Counted from the first letter of the stretch, positions 14,801 through 24,582 are shown. The stretch is 64,000 bases of DNA from Alitta virens (GCA_932294295.1 OW028584.1:8750407-8814406), one strand, 5' to 3'. Notes: generated by a model from the sequence alone, not told the origin. Made by a program: numbers and translations.

Positions 14801-14878
14801 ATATATATGAAATTCAGCAACAATGTTATGCCACATAAAGATGTTGGGTATAATTTCATACAAAATAAACCCTGAAGG

Positions 14879-14931
14879 TTTGTATTTATTTGTATTTAAA
14901 TAAATAAAGTCTAAATACAAATAAATACAAA
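14879..14931. repeat. short perfect hairpin
   Basis: Arms of 20 bases (14,879-14,898 and 14,912-14,931) are exact reverse complements around a 13-base loop. They are built from TTTGTATTTA words. This may be the terminal hairpin of a small foldback repeat. Confidence 0.7.
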
Positions 14932-14939
14932 TCTTAAAG

Positions 14940-15140
14940 GTTTATTTTGTATGGAATGATACTCAACACACCCATCTTCTTCATAAGTCAAAATATATTT
15001 TGCACACTAATTACTTTTAGCTGGCAACTGCAGGAGCACTATACATTATCTATTGCAATATTCCCTTCAACAGTGATCTGCATTAAATCTATGACGTTTA
15101 ATTTAGTTATATATATTACCAAACACTTTACAGGTACCAA
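14940..15140 (+). repeat. dispersed repeat, inverted copy present at 56.65-56.88 kb
   Basis: This block appears in reverse complement at about 56,655-56,880. Shared words include 'ctttacaggtgta', the run around 'cccttcaacagt' and the stretch 'atactcaacacacccat'. A third, partial copy lies at about 56,060-56,160. No target duplication or coding content is seen. Confidence 0.6.
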
Positions 15141-16664
15141 ATACTTTACAGGTGTATGCACTGTATTAAGATTTTAAGAAAACAATAAAAAGTATTGGAG
15201 TCTAGTGAAAGTAATATGGGTCGTCATGCAACTAATTATTATTATATTGCTAATTATAAACATACTGTTGGTTGAATATGGCAATACTATGGTCAAATAT
15301 TTAACAATTTTATGCGCATGAATTCTACAACATTTATGACTGTAATTGCAAAGTATGGGATGCTAAGTAATATGAAGGAAGCAACACAATTTTACGCATA
15401 TTTTCCAGATTTTCCATTATTATGAAAAAAAAGAAAAGAATATGAAACAAATGTCAGAATGAAGCTTAAAAAGTGAAATTACTATAACCTAGATATATCA
15501 ATGGCAAAATTTTCCTGACAAAAGGATCATATAGTCATTCATATGAGGCTTTGAAAGAGTAACAAATTTTCATATTTTCCTTATTATATAAAATTATATG
15601 TCATTATTGGTCATGAAACCCCAATAATACATCTCTACACTATGTTAGACATATTCTTACAAAGTTTTGAATGCATGTATGATGTAGGTGCAGCAGTGTG
15701 CAAGTTCTGGTCTTGAAACGGGAATTTTTTTTTTTTTTTTCATTTTTCTCTAAATGATATAGAATACAGCTGAGGTATGTCAATGTGACTATCAAAATGC
15801 ACAACTAAGCTATATAGAGTAATACCTTATTAAATGCTATATACTTAAAATTAAGTAGGTGCAGTCGTGTCCGATTTCTGCTCTGGAAACTAAATCTTTT
15901 GTTAAACATAGCCAACATTGAACTATGTCAATGTGACTATCAAATGGCACCACTCTGCCATATAGAGTATTACTGTACAAAATTTGTTAAGGGGGGTTCT
16001 CACATAGCCGATTTTTCCTGGTGAAGCCATATTGCTCTCGTAAAATTATGTAATATTACGCAAAATTGGGCATCCGTACTGCAACTATGGTTATCGGGGG
16101 GCTGTCATAGAAGACGGCGAACACACTAACTCGATTCCTCGCTGTTGTCTCCGAACCAAGAACAACCGCCAAAATCAATGGAGATTTTGCTCATGTTCAA
16201 GACTTCCGTAGAAAACTCGCGGGTGATTGTTTATAGTTAGCAACCGTAGTGAAGTTGTCGTTGCCGTAGAGGGACTTGTGGCATATGCCAAGTCACACGA
16301 GAGACAGTCGTAGATCGCACACGTGGGTGTCAAGAACCTGGCGGGAGAGGTAGGTGTGCACTCACGTGTACCACGGATAAGTCACCAGTTTCTACGAATA
16401 GAAAAATAATACCTACGTACGTGTGACTCATGTGTGCCACGAGTAAGTCACCGGCTGCTAGGTGAACAACGGGTGAACGACGGATGGAGAACGGTTGCAG
16501 GGCCGGTTGGCTCGTCACGTGACCTCGGCAAGCAGTATATAATCATTGCAGTGAGACAAACTTCATTCACACCTGTGCCTTTGATAGAAACTGATCGACC
16601 TCGCCATATTCTTCTCTGCTGCTGTTGCTGTTCCTGTTTGCTGTTTCAACTTTACCATTTCACC

Positions 16665-18332
16665 ATGAGAGCCAAGAAGAGACACACAATCTTGGAAAGG
16701 AAAAAGTCACAGAAAAAGTCTTCTTCACTTGCCTCTGGGAAGAATTGTTTGAGTCTGAAGAATCCAGTGTTCCTGCAGCTCCTGCTAGTCCTGCCAGTGC
16801 TACTTATCACACTCCTGCCACATCTCCTGCCAGGTCTCCTGCCAAGTCTCCTGCCAGGTCTTCTGCCAAGTCTTCTGCCAAGTCTTCTGCCAAGTATGCT
16901 GCCAAGTCTTCTGCCAAGTCTTCGCCAAATCTTCTGATGTTGACATGGATGACAGCGACAGAGATCCAGACTTTGATGTAGACAAGGAGAAGAGAGACAC
17001 CCAAGAAGAAGATGATGATAGTGATGCCAGTAAATTCCCTGCCACCTAGGCCTCCTCTGCCACTGCTCCTGCTGCATCTAAGAAGAAGCCAAGAAGAAAG
17101 ACTGAGAAGCTTTTTCTACCTCCCAATGATGAGCGAGACATCACTGATTGGTACCAGGAGAATGACATATTCTATGACAGGACCAGACCAAAGATCATCA
17201 GAGGAAGATAAGGCTCATCGATGACAAGGCACAGACCCTCAGTGTCCCCTGTACTGGGCTACAGTTGAAGACCTGGCTTGAGTCTATCAGAACCAGTGCT
17301 GGGAAGCTCATCAAGCAGGGCCCTTCAGGTACAGCCAAGAGAAATCCGACAGAGAAGGAGAAGTGGATTATCGCCAACTTTGGGTTCCTTGAGCAACACA
17401 TCTCCAGGGTGCTGTCTCATCAAGCTGTCAACCAAAAGAATAAGATTGCGAAGAGCAAGAAGCAACTGCCCAACATGGATGACAGTTCCAGTGCAGGGCA
17501 GGCAGATTCTTGGCCTGAAGAACTGGAAGAAGTTGAAGAAGTTGATGTCGAGCCAAGTCCAGTCTTCCCAGCGACAACCAAGGGTGGTCCTTTCAAGAAG
17601 AGGATGAATACTGGTGATCTTTCTTCTGCATCAAGCTCCAAATTAGCTAACATAGTCTAGACTGCTCGGCAGACAGCTGCAAAGATTGACCAGCACATGA
17701 AAGCCATCGCACAGCCTCCTCCTCCTCCTCCTGCAGATCTGAAGACCCAGAGAGTCCGCTCGATGACTGACTACATATATTCTGAGTGTCTTCAGTTGGA
17801 CTGAGACACGTATGACGACGTTGAAGTCCAGCTGATGTCGTTCTTCCTGCAGCTGAAGGCACAAGTCAGGAGGCACAAGCAGCAGCAACAGCAGCAACAG
17901 CAGCAGCAGCTGCAGCAATGGCAGCAGTTGATTATTCAGCAGCAGCTCCATCAGCGGCTCCATCAGCAGATGTTTCAGCCAAAGTTCACCCAGTTCCAGC
18001 AGGCTACTCCTGAGAAACAATGTACTACCTTGCAGACGATGTCTACACAGCCTTCTGCTTTAGCTTTTTTACAGCTTGCAGGAGCTTCTTCAGTTGCCAC
18101 GTTCAAGCCTGCAGGTACATACCAGTCTTCTGGACCTGGGACTTCAACTTCATTGGCTGTCTTCTCTGCTGTACCTTCTCCAGTGGTGCCTGGTTCTTCT
18201 TCCTTGAACCCTCCTTCAGTGGGATCCTTGCTGTCTGCCAGTGACAACCTTCCTGCCAGTTCGACTCCTCTCAACATGAGCCAGCTGATGAACTCGCCCT
18301 TCCTTATGACTCAGATGTCTCCGAAGAAGTAA
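16665..18332 (+). pseudogene. Harbinger-associated MADF/Myb-like DNA-binding protein
   Basis: The ATG at 16,665 opens a basic start (MRAKKRH), followed in a shifted frame by SPAKSSAK repeats and an acidic stretch. Next come a MADF-like segment around TDWYQENDIFYDR (17,137-17,180) and a segment LKTWLESIRTSAGKLI (17,265-17,315) with WIIANFGFL. After these come a Gln-rich tract (17,877-17,990) and a Ser/Pro tail ending at the stop at 18,330. In the PIF/Harbinger family such proteins carry the transposase to DNA. Stops at 17,047, 17,658 and about 17,802, with frameshifts in several places, make it inactive. The family is inferred from context and the W-rich MADF-like pattern. Confidence 0.65.
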
Positions 18333-18559
18333 TCATCTTTTTCTGTTCCTGTTCCTGTTCAGGTAGATGTTCCAGTAGAAAAAACAAGAAAACTCCAAAA
18401 AAAATTATGGCCTTTTTCAAGGCCACCAAATCCTCCCAAGAGAGCACACCATGTACACATCTTTGTGTGACAAATAAATAAAAAATCATAGTCCACCAAG
18501 TACAGTTGTTGTAACTTGACACTCTGGGTAGCATAGTTCCCTCCGATCGTATGTGGTGG

Positions 18560-19670
18560 TATTTCAGCAACTTTCCAGCTTCCCGCCAAGTCCCAGGATT
18601 GACCTCATGGGTAACTGGATCTTCGTGGTCAAGCATGTTGTTCTGGGTTGTCGGCTATCTGATTCTCACGAGGTTGTGGAGGCAGCAGCATTCAAGGACT
18701 AAAGATTCCACAATCTTGGTTTTCTGGGGCACAGTGGTTAGCAGACACCTAAACCTTGATGCCAGGATACCAAAGGCATTCTCCACAATTTTTCTGCCAG
18801 GTTCTCAAAGGGAAGGCATCATCCAACGATGAAGTATGGTACAGGTCTGTCACCACCAGCAATAGGTTCAGGTGGAGCTAATCCAATGGTCCCATCTTCT
18901 AGAGCTTCCCTCAGGGCTGTAGCAACTCCTCCATCAGATCCAGAACCATTTGCTCAACAATCCACGTAGATGAACTTGTAGTCTGCATCCACAAGAGCCA
19001 TAAGTACAATGAAATGGAAGCCCTTGTAGTTATAGCAGAGTGAACCACCTTTGGGAGGACACCTGATGGCCACATACAATGGGGAAAGTTCCATCTTGTC
19101 TCAAACAGCTGTGCAACTTCTCTCCACTCTTCTGGTGTTGGACAGGAGATGACATCTTCTGCATACTCAGCTATGATGGCTTCACACACTTCAGAAATGA
19201 TGTTGCTGATGGTGTTTGTTGGCCACTCTGAAGCCATACATCAATGACTTATAGCTGTTGCCAGTTGCCAAATACCTCAGGGTGATGGCAATCCTGAGTC
19301 CTGGCTCCAAAGCTTTCCTCCAGAAGGTGTCTTGCTTGGTAATCCTAGGCCCAACTTTGGCAAGCAGCTCTTGGAACATGGCTGGCTGCATTCTCACAAA
19401 GTTCTTGTTGTGGGTTCCATCCTCCATCAATAGTTCATTCATCAAGCGTTCATATTGGCCCATCTGAGTCTTTGCAAGAGCCATGGCCTCACCCAAAATC
19501 TCTTCCTTCTCCTTCTCTTGATGACTGCTTGTCTTCTTTCTGCTGCTCTTCTGGACTGTTCTTCATTGTGCATAATAGCCTATGCAAGAATTGCTAGTTG
19601 CATATTTAATTCCAATCTGGCCTGAGCCAATTCTAAAATGGCTGTTGGCTGGTCTACTGCATGTGCCATG
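18560..19670 (-). pseudogene. Harbinger DDE transposase (HARBI1-like)
   Basis: Minus-strand fragments in several frames follow the order of a DDE_Tnp_4 transposase. From the N-terminal side they are GQYERLMNELLMED, a segment with GLRIAITLRYLATGNSYKSL (about 19,245-19,300), VANNTISNIISEV, and CPTPEEWREVAQLF. These are followed by KGFHFIVLMALVDADYKF carrying the first Asp (about 18,985), the YFIVGDDAF-like motif carrying the second (about 18,820), and VENAFGILAS carrying the Glu (about 18,770-18,795). All three catalytic residues can be read, but frameshifts and stops separate them, so it cannot be active. It lies tail to tail with the MADF-like gene. Confidence 0.85.
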
Positions 19671-19847
19671 GTCCAGGAGTAACTCGCCGAGTTGTAGGAG
19701 TGACTCGCAGGGTTGTACGATAGACTCGCCGGGGTTCTTTTTTTTAGAAGAAGTAAAGCAAGGTAGCTACGACAGCGCCGGGAAAGTCGGCGAGTCACCC
19801 GTAGAACCCAGCGAGTCACTTGTCGAATGATATTTTGTACATGCAGC

Positions 19848-19955
19848 AGTGGAGGGGGGTTGTATATACTTTAAAAGACTGCTGCTCCCCTAATATTAGT
19901 CCGATTTTCGTCAAATAAAGCAGCCTTTTAAAGTATATACAACCCCCCTCCTTGC
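19848..19955. repeat. 108 bp palindrome inside the Harbinger right end
   Basis: The left arm starts GGAGGGGGGTTGTATATACTT, and the right arm is its reverse complement (AAGTATATACAACCCCCCTCC). The core contains CCCCTAATATTAGTCCGATT. The same core and arms recur, much enlarged, at 46.83 kb plus 50.52-51.49 kb. So this is a short version of an inverted-repeat element seen again in this window. Confidence 0.8.
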
Positions 19956-20137
19956 CTACGCTGATGCTGACGCTGGTAGTAGTCGGCGAGTCACCCGTGG
20001 AAGTCGGCGGATTACTCCTGGAAGCCGTCGAGTCACTCCTACTACCCGTCAGCTTACTCCTAGTAAACCGCTGGCTTTACTACGGGTAAAATTAGGGACG
20101 ACTAACTCGCCAACTTCGACGGGTAATCTGCCGACTT

Positions 20138-20407
20138 CTACGGGTTTATGATGGTTTTTGGACACCCGGGAGTTTGCCATGGGTATTCCTCCGGATTCTC
20201 CTCCGAATTATCCTCCTCTGACTCGTGCAAAAATTTGCTTAATTCTTCAAAAAGCCACTCTTTACGACAGTGTGGACATTTCAAAGCACCATAAATGATG
20301 AAATCGAAATTATTAATGTATGCTGAACAACATGAGTGGTGAATTATGGCTTTACAGCAGAACAATTGCTTACCACCATCTACCAAACATATTACACACA
20401 CATCCAT
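20138..20407 (-). CDS. small RING-finger protein
   Basis: An 89-residue ORF starts MDVCVICLVDGG. Its Cys/His spacing fits a RING-type zinc site: CVIC at residues 4-7, CC at 17-18, HH at 23-24, CC at 26-27, and CPHC at about 44-47 followed by RKEW. A Glu/Asp/Asn-rich tail follows. RING domains bind E2 enzymes and act in ubiquitin transfer, and viral RING proteins often redirect host proteins for degradation. Here the role is inferred from the domain alone. The ORF is intact. Its 3' end touches the Harbinger right-end array, so the C-terminal residues may be repeat-derived. Confidence 0.7.
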   Translation of the reverse strand: MDVCVICLVDGGKQLFCCKAIIHHSCCSAYINNFDFIIYGALKCPHCRKEWLFEELSKFLHESEEDNSEENPEEYPWQTPGCPKTIINP

Positions 20408-20409
20408 GT

Positions 20410-21170
20410 TAGTGATCTCTTTCCTGTAGTGGACTAATCACAACTGAAGTGAAATTTGAAAAAATTCCTTCAAAGCTAGTTTGCATAATTTAAAAAAATG
20501 CAGTGATGTGTGCATGTGTGCAATGGGATATGGATCAATAAATTTAACCAAAACCCTTTCATTTCCTAAAATATAGTCCTTGTGGGTGCATTACATTCAT
20601 TAAGTGCATTCAAAAAAATTGCTGAGGTGAGGAGATAGAGCTATTATCGTTTAAACAGCAAACTTTGAAAGAGTTTCTCAAACTTTCAGATTAAAAGTTT
20701 GATAGGCACCCAATGAGGTTATAAACCTATTAACCAACTTGTTTACTCCACATCACAGTTTGGTCTAGGTTTGGTATGCCTCCATAGCATAATTGACCTT
20801 ATCCCAGATTAGATGTAGGGCTGATAGGACTGACAGCTGTTTGGTGTCTGTAGGTTCAAACTCATTAAGGATTAAGGTATCTTGTCTTATCATTTCATAT
20901 CGGGTACAGTAAGCTCCAATCCCACCTAATCAACTTCTCCAGTTCCACCTACTGTGTAATCACTCCAATGATCAAGGATGTATTGATCCTAGAAGGAGGT
21001 CTTTGTTGTGTTCATTAATCAGAAGCATAATATGCTTTGATGTAGAGTTAATTTATCTTTATCACTATTAATTAGTGATATGACTGAAGAATTCACTGCT
21101 TCAGTCAACAACTCCTCAGTGACTCAATCCAAGTTCCACCCCATTCTCTAGTTTTCATTGGAGAGGAGCA
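20410..21170. other. intergenic, between divergent RING and membrane-protein genes
   Basis: There is no ORF of note. The region lies between the starts of two divergently transcribed genes, so promoters are expected. AT-rich stretches are present but no TATA box stands out. Confidence 0.5.
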
Positions 21171-21171
21171 C

Positions 21172-22622
21172 ATGATTTTTTTCACTATGTTTGGATTGAT
21201 TGAATTGTTATTGTTTTTTGGATCATTTGAGTTTGTGCAAACTCAGGTTTTGTGTTTGGAGGGAAATTACTGTATCTGTGAAGATGCAGTAATGAAGTGT
21301 GGCAATGTTGTGCCCTTTCTACCTCTGGAAGGAAGGACTGAGACTGTGTTGGTTGTGCACTTTAGTGATGAGCAAGATGGATATGGAGTTAAGACCTCTG
21401 ATTTAGAAGGCTATCTTCATGTTGAACTTTATGGTGTGTGTGGTATCTCTCGGTTGAGGAAGTGGAGCTATGGATGTAATGATGAATCCAGTGTGGATGA
21501 TACGGTTGTCATGGATGATGTGGATGATGTGGATGATGTGGATGAAGACAAGACGGATGATGAAGACCAGACGGATGATGAAATGTTTGATGTGGAGGTT
21601 GAAGGGTGGTTCAGCTTTTTCTCCGTGTCTTTGGCTGGCTTGTTGGGATTGAACGTAAGCGTTATGTGTGGTTTGCTAAAGACATGGAGAAGAATCAACC
21701 AGTTTAGAAGACAAGCCCCACCACCACCCTGTTCTGTTTCCATGATATTGGGGCTACAACGTTTCATACATGCAGTGATAATGTTCATGTGTCGTTGTGA
21801 AGCTTGTCAGAAAAGGGCACCCCCTTCTCTACAAAGTAAGTCTTTTTTAATTTAAATTGCAATTTTTATTGTACCATTAACCAAGCGTTTATGCGACTTA
21901 CTTCATATCACTACCCACGTGTTAATGTTTACATTATTAGATCTAAAAAAAAGCATCGCTTCGCGCATGCGCGATGCGGTATCTTGAAGCTTCTATTTTC
22001 CTCCGTATTAAAAAGGGTGGCGCTGCGTTAGGAGATCCTAAAAATGACGTCATACCATCAGGGAATAGCCTTGACGCTGCGCGCTACAACACATGCGCGA
22101 TATGCTATCTTGCATCTTCTATTATCCTCCGCAACGTAAAGAGTGGCGCTGCGCTAGGAGATCCTAAAAATGACGTCACCCGGGAGGGAATACCCTTGAC
22201 GCTGCGCGCTACAACGCATTTGCGCGATGCGGTATCTTGAAGCTTCTATTTTCCTCCACAACGTAAAGAGTGGCGCTGCGCTAGGAGATCCTAAAAATGA
22301 CGTCATACCAGCAGGGAATATCCCAGCGGGGAAGCCTCACATAATTGTAAAAGAGTAAATTAGTTTTAATAGTAGAACGTAGTGGGATATTAAGTTTATT
22401 ATTTTTTTTATTTCAGTTCCACACGGATTGAGACTACCCAGAACCCTTCAGGACTTGGTGGGTGCGCCATCCCCTTCACCTACGATGAGAGGCCCGATGA
22501 CAAGATCCAAGACAGCTGCTGCTGCTGCCGCTACCGCTGCCGCTGCCGCCACCGCTGCCGCTGCCGCTGCCGAGACGCCTCGTGGACGCCACCACGCGAG
22601 AGATGTAGAGAGCGGTCTTTAA
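21172..22622 (+). CDS. spliced type I membrane glycoprotein-like protein (2 exons: 21172-21835, 22417-22622)
   Basis: Exon 1 starts at an ATG and encodes a hydrophobic signal peptide (about residues 1-24), then a Cys-rich leader (CLEGNYCICEDAVMKC). A V/L-rich ectodomain, an Asp-rich run (VDDVDDVDEDKTDDEDQTDD), a transmembrane segment (FFSVSLAGLLGLNVSVMCGL) and a basic, Pro- and Cys-containing cytoplasmic part follow. The donor A|GTAAGT at 21,836 and acceptor TTTCAG at 22,411-22,416 join in frame (a phase-1 Ile codon). Exon 2 adds LRLPRTLQDLVGAP and an Ala-rich tail, for about 289 residues. AATAAA follows the stop by 11 bases. The layout matches the protein at 60,326-61,033. The leader pattern resembles an LRR N-cap, which is only suggestive. 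Role unknown; a virion or infected-cell surface protein is plausible. Confidence 0.75.
21964..22335 (+). repeat. three tandem 126 bp repeats with CRE and NRF1-like sites, inside the intron
   Basis: Three copies with a period of 126-127 bases each hold TGACGTCA (22,045, 22,171 and 22,298) and the words GGCGCTGCG and AGGAGATCCTAAAAATGACGT. A GCGCATGCGCG or related word sits at the start of each unit. TGACGTCA is the classic CREB/ATF site and GCGCATGCGC the NRF1 core. The intron placement and repeat structure resemble an enhancer. The 88-codon ORF over it is an artefact of the near-triplet period. Confidence 0.8.
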
Positions 22623-22632
22623 TGTATACTTA

Positions 22633-22638
22633 AATAAA
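22633..22638 (+). terminator. polyadenylation signal AATAAA
   Basis: A canonical hexamer lies 11 bases after the stop codon of the spliced membrane protein, followed by an AT- and GT-containing stretch. The very short 3' UTR is typical of compact viral genomes. Confidence 0.7.
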
Positions 22639-22639
22639 G

Positions 22640-23147
22640 ATATTAAATTGATATTATGCGTTTGTTATTCGTATGAAATATCTGAAAAATGCTCTGACAG
22701 TTTGTCATGAAAAAAATGTTGGTTACAGATGAACCATTAAACACTTTTCTCAAGTTCGTCCGGTACCGCGGGAAGGTCTCAGAGCTCGACTGGACATAAT
22801 TTTGAATACGGACAGTTGAAATCTGTCCCTTTTTTTAAATTTTTTTTTTTTTAAATATTTTTAAATTTTTTTTTTTTGGTGTGACTCGTTTTCTCTCCCT
22901 CTTTATGATGGGAATGGTTAAATCTAACCTGGATCGGATTTTTCCCTTCCACAGTGGGTGAATATGAAATGAAGCATATTGTACACAATTAAGCGACTCA
23001 GCCATTTATGAGTGGTGCTATCACACCGAAATGGCGGAGATTTAGATCCTTCAACCACCTCCTTATGAAAGGAAGTTGACACCGAGTCACATTTTTAATA
23101 CAAATCAAGCCAAATATATATATATATATATATTAGTAAACATTACT
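22640..23147. other. no supported gene
   Basis: This stretch contains a 28-codon ORF near 22,712, T-runs near 22,830-22,880 and a TA microsatellite near 23,118. I see no evidence that any of it is coding. Confidence 0.5.
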
Positions 23148-23272
23148 TCTAGCTACAAGCTGCTAGCTACAAGCTGCTAGCTACTAGCTGCTAACTACAA
23201 GCTGCTAACTACTAGCTGCTAACTACTAGCTAACTAGCTGCTAACTAGCTGCTAACTAGCTGCTAACTGCTG
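23148..23272. repeat. short-period minisatellite (CTAGCTACAAGCTG / TAACTAGCTGC)
   Basis: About ten degenerate units of 11-14 bases lie directly after the stop codon of the minus-strand ORF at 23,273. Units vary between CTACAAGCTG and TAACTAGCTG forms. Confidence 0.85.
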
Positions 23273-23605
23273 CTAGCCTATCCTTAAATACATCTGTTTC
23301 AAGAGTCTGTATTTATCAGACATTTGCATAATCCAAATAGAATTTGGATTAGTTTGAATAGTAGTGGAAGCATAATTTTGAATGTTACGCTCCAAAATAT
23401 TGAGTCTATGGGTTTGGATGAAATTATGACATTGGCAGAGATTGGTTTGGTGGCTATTGGATTCGGTATGACTTAATACCGAGTTCAGAATGCAAACAAA
23501 AAGATTCACAAGGATTTTTGGATTAGGTTTTGCCTCAAATAATTCTTCATTTAACAAAGCGATGTTCCAATCCAAATCATCACTCGTAGTACTCATAGTA
23601 CTCAT
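23273..23605 (-). CDS. unrecognised 110-residue protein overlapping the CARD gene
   Basis: The ORF starts MSTMSTTSDDLDW, and its ATG overlaps the TGA of the CARD ORF (ATGA, 23,602-23,605). That overlap suggests one transcript and reinitiation. The protein is helical-looking, rich in Leu, Asn and His, and contains one CxC pair. No transmembrane segment or known domain is seen. It is intact and ends at the edge of a minisatellite. Function unknown; linkage suggests it works with the CARD protein or is a C-terminal part reached by coupled translation. Confidence 0.55.
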   Translation of the reverse strand: MSTMSTTSDDLDWNIALLNEELFEAKPNPKILVNLFVCILNSVLSHTESNSHQTNLCQCHNFIQTHRLNILERNIQNYASTTIQTNPNSIWIMQMSDKYRLLKQMYLRIG

Positions 23606-23898
23606 ATTGACACTTTTGTGAATTCGTCTTCGAGATTGGTTAAGAGATTAGCTAGATCGGTTCTTTTTGTTTCCTTCAATGCATTAAGGAAGGATGCGAA
23701 TGCAGCGGGTCCTCGCATCTGTAGCAGAAATAAAAGTGAGTAATTTCGTTTCGATGGTGGTACTTCTAATATTTCAGTTACCATTTGCTGATTGAGAATT
23801 CCGTCTTGATAAAGAAATGAAAGCACTTCTGTACAAGGTACTTCTCTAACCAAAACTACAAAGTTCCTACGCAAAGCATCACGATCGCATCTGAGCAT
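23602..23898 (-). CDS. CARD-domain protein (death-fold)
   Basis: This 98-residue ORF is almost entirely one caspase recruitment domain. The pattern runs RDALRRNFVVLVREV (helix 1), EVLSFLYQDGILNQQMVTEIL (helices 2-3), SLLFLLQMRGPAAFASFLNAL (helices 4-5 with the signature RGPxAF) and KETKRTDLANLL (helix 6). The closest resemblance by eye is to CARDs of caspase-2 and CRADD type. CARDs pair with other CARDs to build caspase-activating platforms. A free-standing CARD can block such assembly, a known logic for CARD-only proteins. It sits in a virus-like gene cluster, so a role in steering host cell death is the natural inference. The ORF is intact with a clean ATG. Confidence 0.82.
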   Translation of the reverse strand: MLRCDRDALRRNFVVLVREVPCTEVLSFLYQDGILNQQMVTEILEVPPSKRNYSLLFLLQMRGPAAFASFLNALKETKRTDLANLLTNLEDEFTKVSI

Positions 23899-23934
23899 TT
23901 TGAGGAAATGTTTCGAACTAAAAATATTTTATTT

Positions 23935-24175
23935 AGATAGAGCGCGTGGGGGTCGCGCTTGAGCAGGTTTGGGCACGCGCTCGCGTGTGGTCACGCTTGA
24001 GCACGCTTAGGCACGCTTTTGGCTGCGCGCGCACGCTTGGACACGTGCGCGCCCGTGCGTCAAATGTGGACACTAAAATTCCTGCTAAATAATACCAAAA
24101 ATGAGTCTTTTCAACCGTGCGTCGAATGCGGGCACTAAAATTCCTGCTAAATAATACCAAAAATGAGTAATTGTC
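23935..24175. promoter_or_regulatory. GC-rich region between divergent genes, with a duplicated 60 bp unit
   Basis: Positions 23,935-24,060 form a local GC island with repeated GCACGCTT and GCGCGC words in otherwise AT-rich DNA. Next to it are two copies of a unit of about 60 bases (24,055-24,107 and 24,117-24,166) that both contain CACTAAAATTCCTGCTAAAT. The site is directly upstream of the CARD gene and 0.4 kb upstream of the plus-strand gene at 24,583, so a bidirectional promoter or origin-like element is plausible. Confidence 0.45.
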
Positions 24176-24582
24176 TTTTTCAACCGTATGTTCAACTCTG
24201 TATTCAACCATCCAGGTAAACCAACCATGCAGTAAACCAACCATAAATTGTTTTATGCTCCTCTTTAAAATCGTAGCTTCTGGGGATTTCCCCCTGATAG
24301 GGTTTCTGTTAACCCTCCTAGTCGTGGTTTCATTGCAATTTACTCTAAGTCAACTTTCGTAGCTTCTGAAATATATGGATGGAGTTTAATTGGGTGTGAA
24401 ACAATCGTGGTATCATTGCATTAAGATGAACTCGCGTATAGTTAACGTACTTTAAACAATAAACTTTGAAGTTGAGTAGTGTCACCTGGAAATGGAATAT
24501 AAGGTCCAGAATTTTTTCTAAATAGCATCACAATCTTCATAGACAGCAATACGCATTTACATAGCCACACTCTGAGATCAAG

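Larger units (their letters stand above)
15985..20140. mobile_element. Harbinger/PIF-type DNA transposon, decayed
   Basis: The left end begins with GGGGGGTTCTCACATAGCCG after a TTAA. This word recurs at 46,568 (CCCCCTCTCACATAGCCG), which supports it as a family terminus. Inside are two convergent broken genes, a MADF-like protein on plus and a DDE transposase on minus; this two-gene layout is known for Harbinger. Subterminal arrays of words like GTCGGCGAGTCACC and GGAGTAACTCGCCG occur at 16,320-16,460, 19,670-19,825 and 19,975-20,140. I could not find a clean right terminal repeat, so the right edge is approximate and may be truncated against the RING gene. Confidence 0.7.

Noticed and set aside
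14517..14810. 97-codon hydrophobic ORF
   Set aside because: Lies inside a dispersed repeat; the second copy at 30.4 kb does not keep the frame.
16652..17077. Minus-strand Arg/Leu-rich ORFs opposite the MADF-like gene
   Set aside because: Shadows of the SPAKSSAK repeat on the plus strand.
17643..18020. Minus-strand Leu-rich ORF
   Set aside because: Shadow of the Gln-rich tract of the plus-strand gene.
21974..22240. 88-codon ORF over the intronic 126 bp repeats
   Set aside because: It lies in the intron of the spliced membrane protein and arises because the repeat period is close to a multiple of three; no start context or domain.
22712..22798. 28-codon ORF after the spliced membrane gene
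   Set aside because: Too short, follows the polyadenylation signal, and no splice or homologue support.
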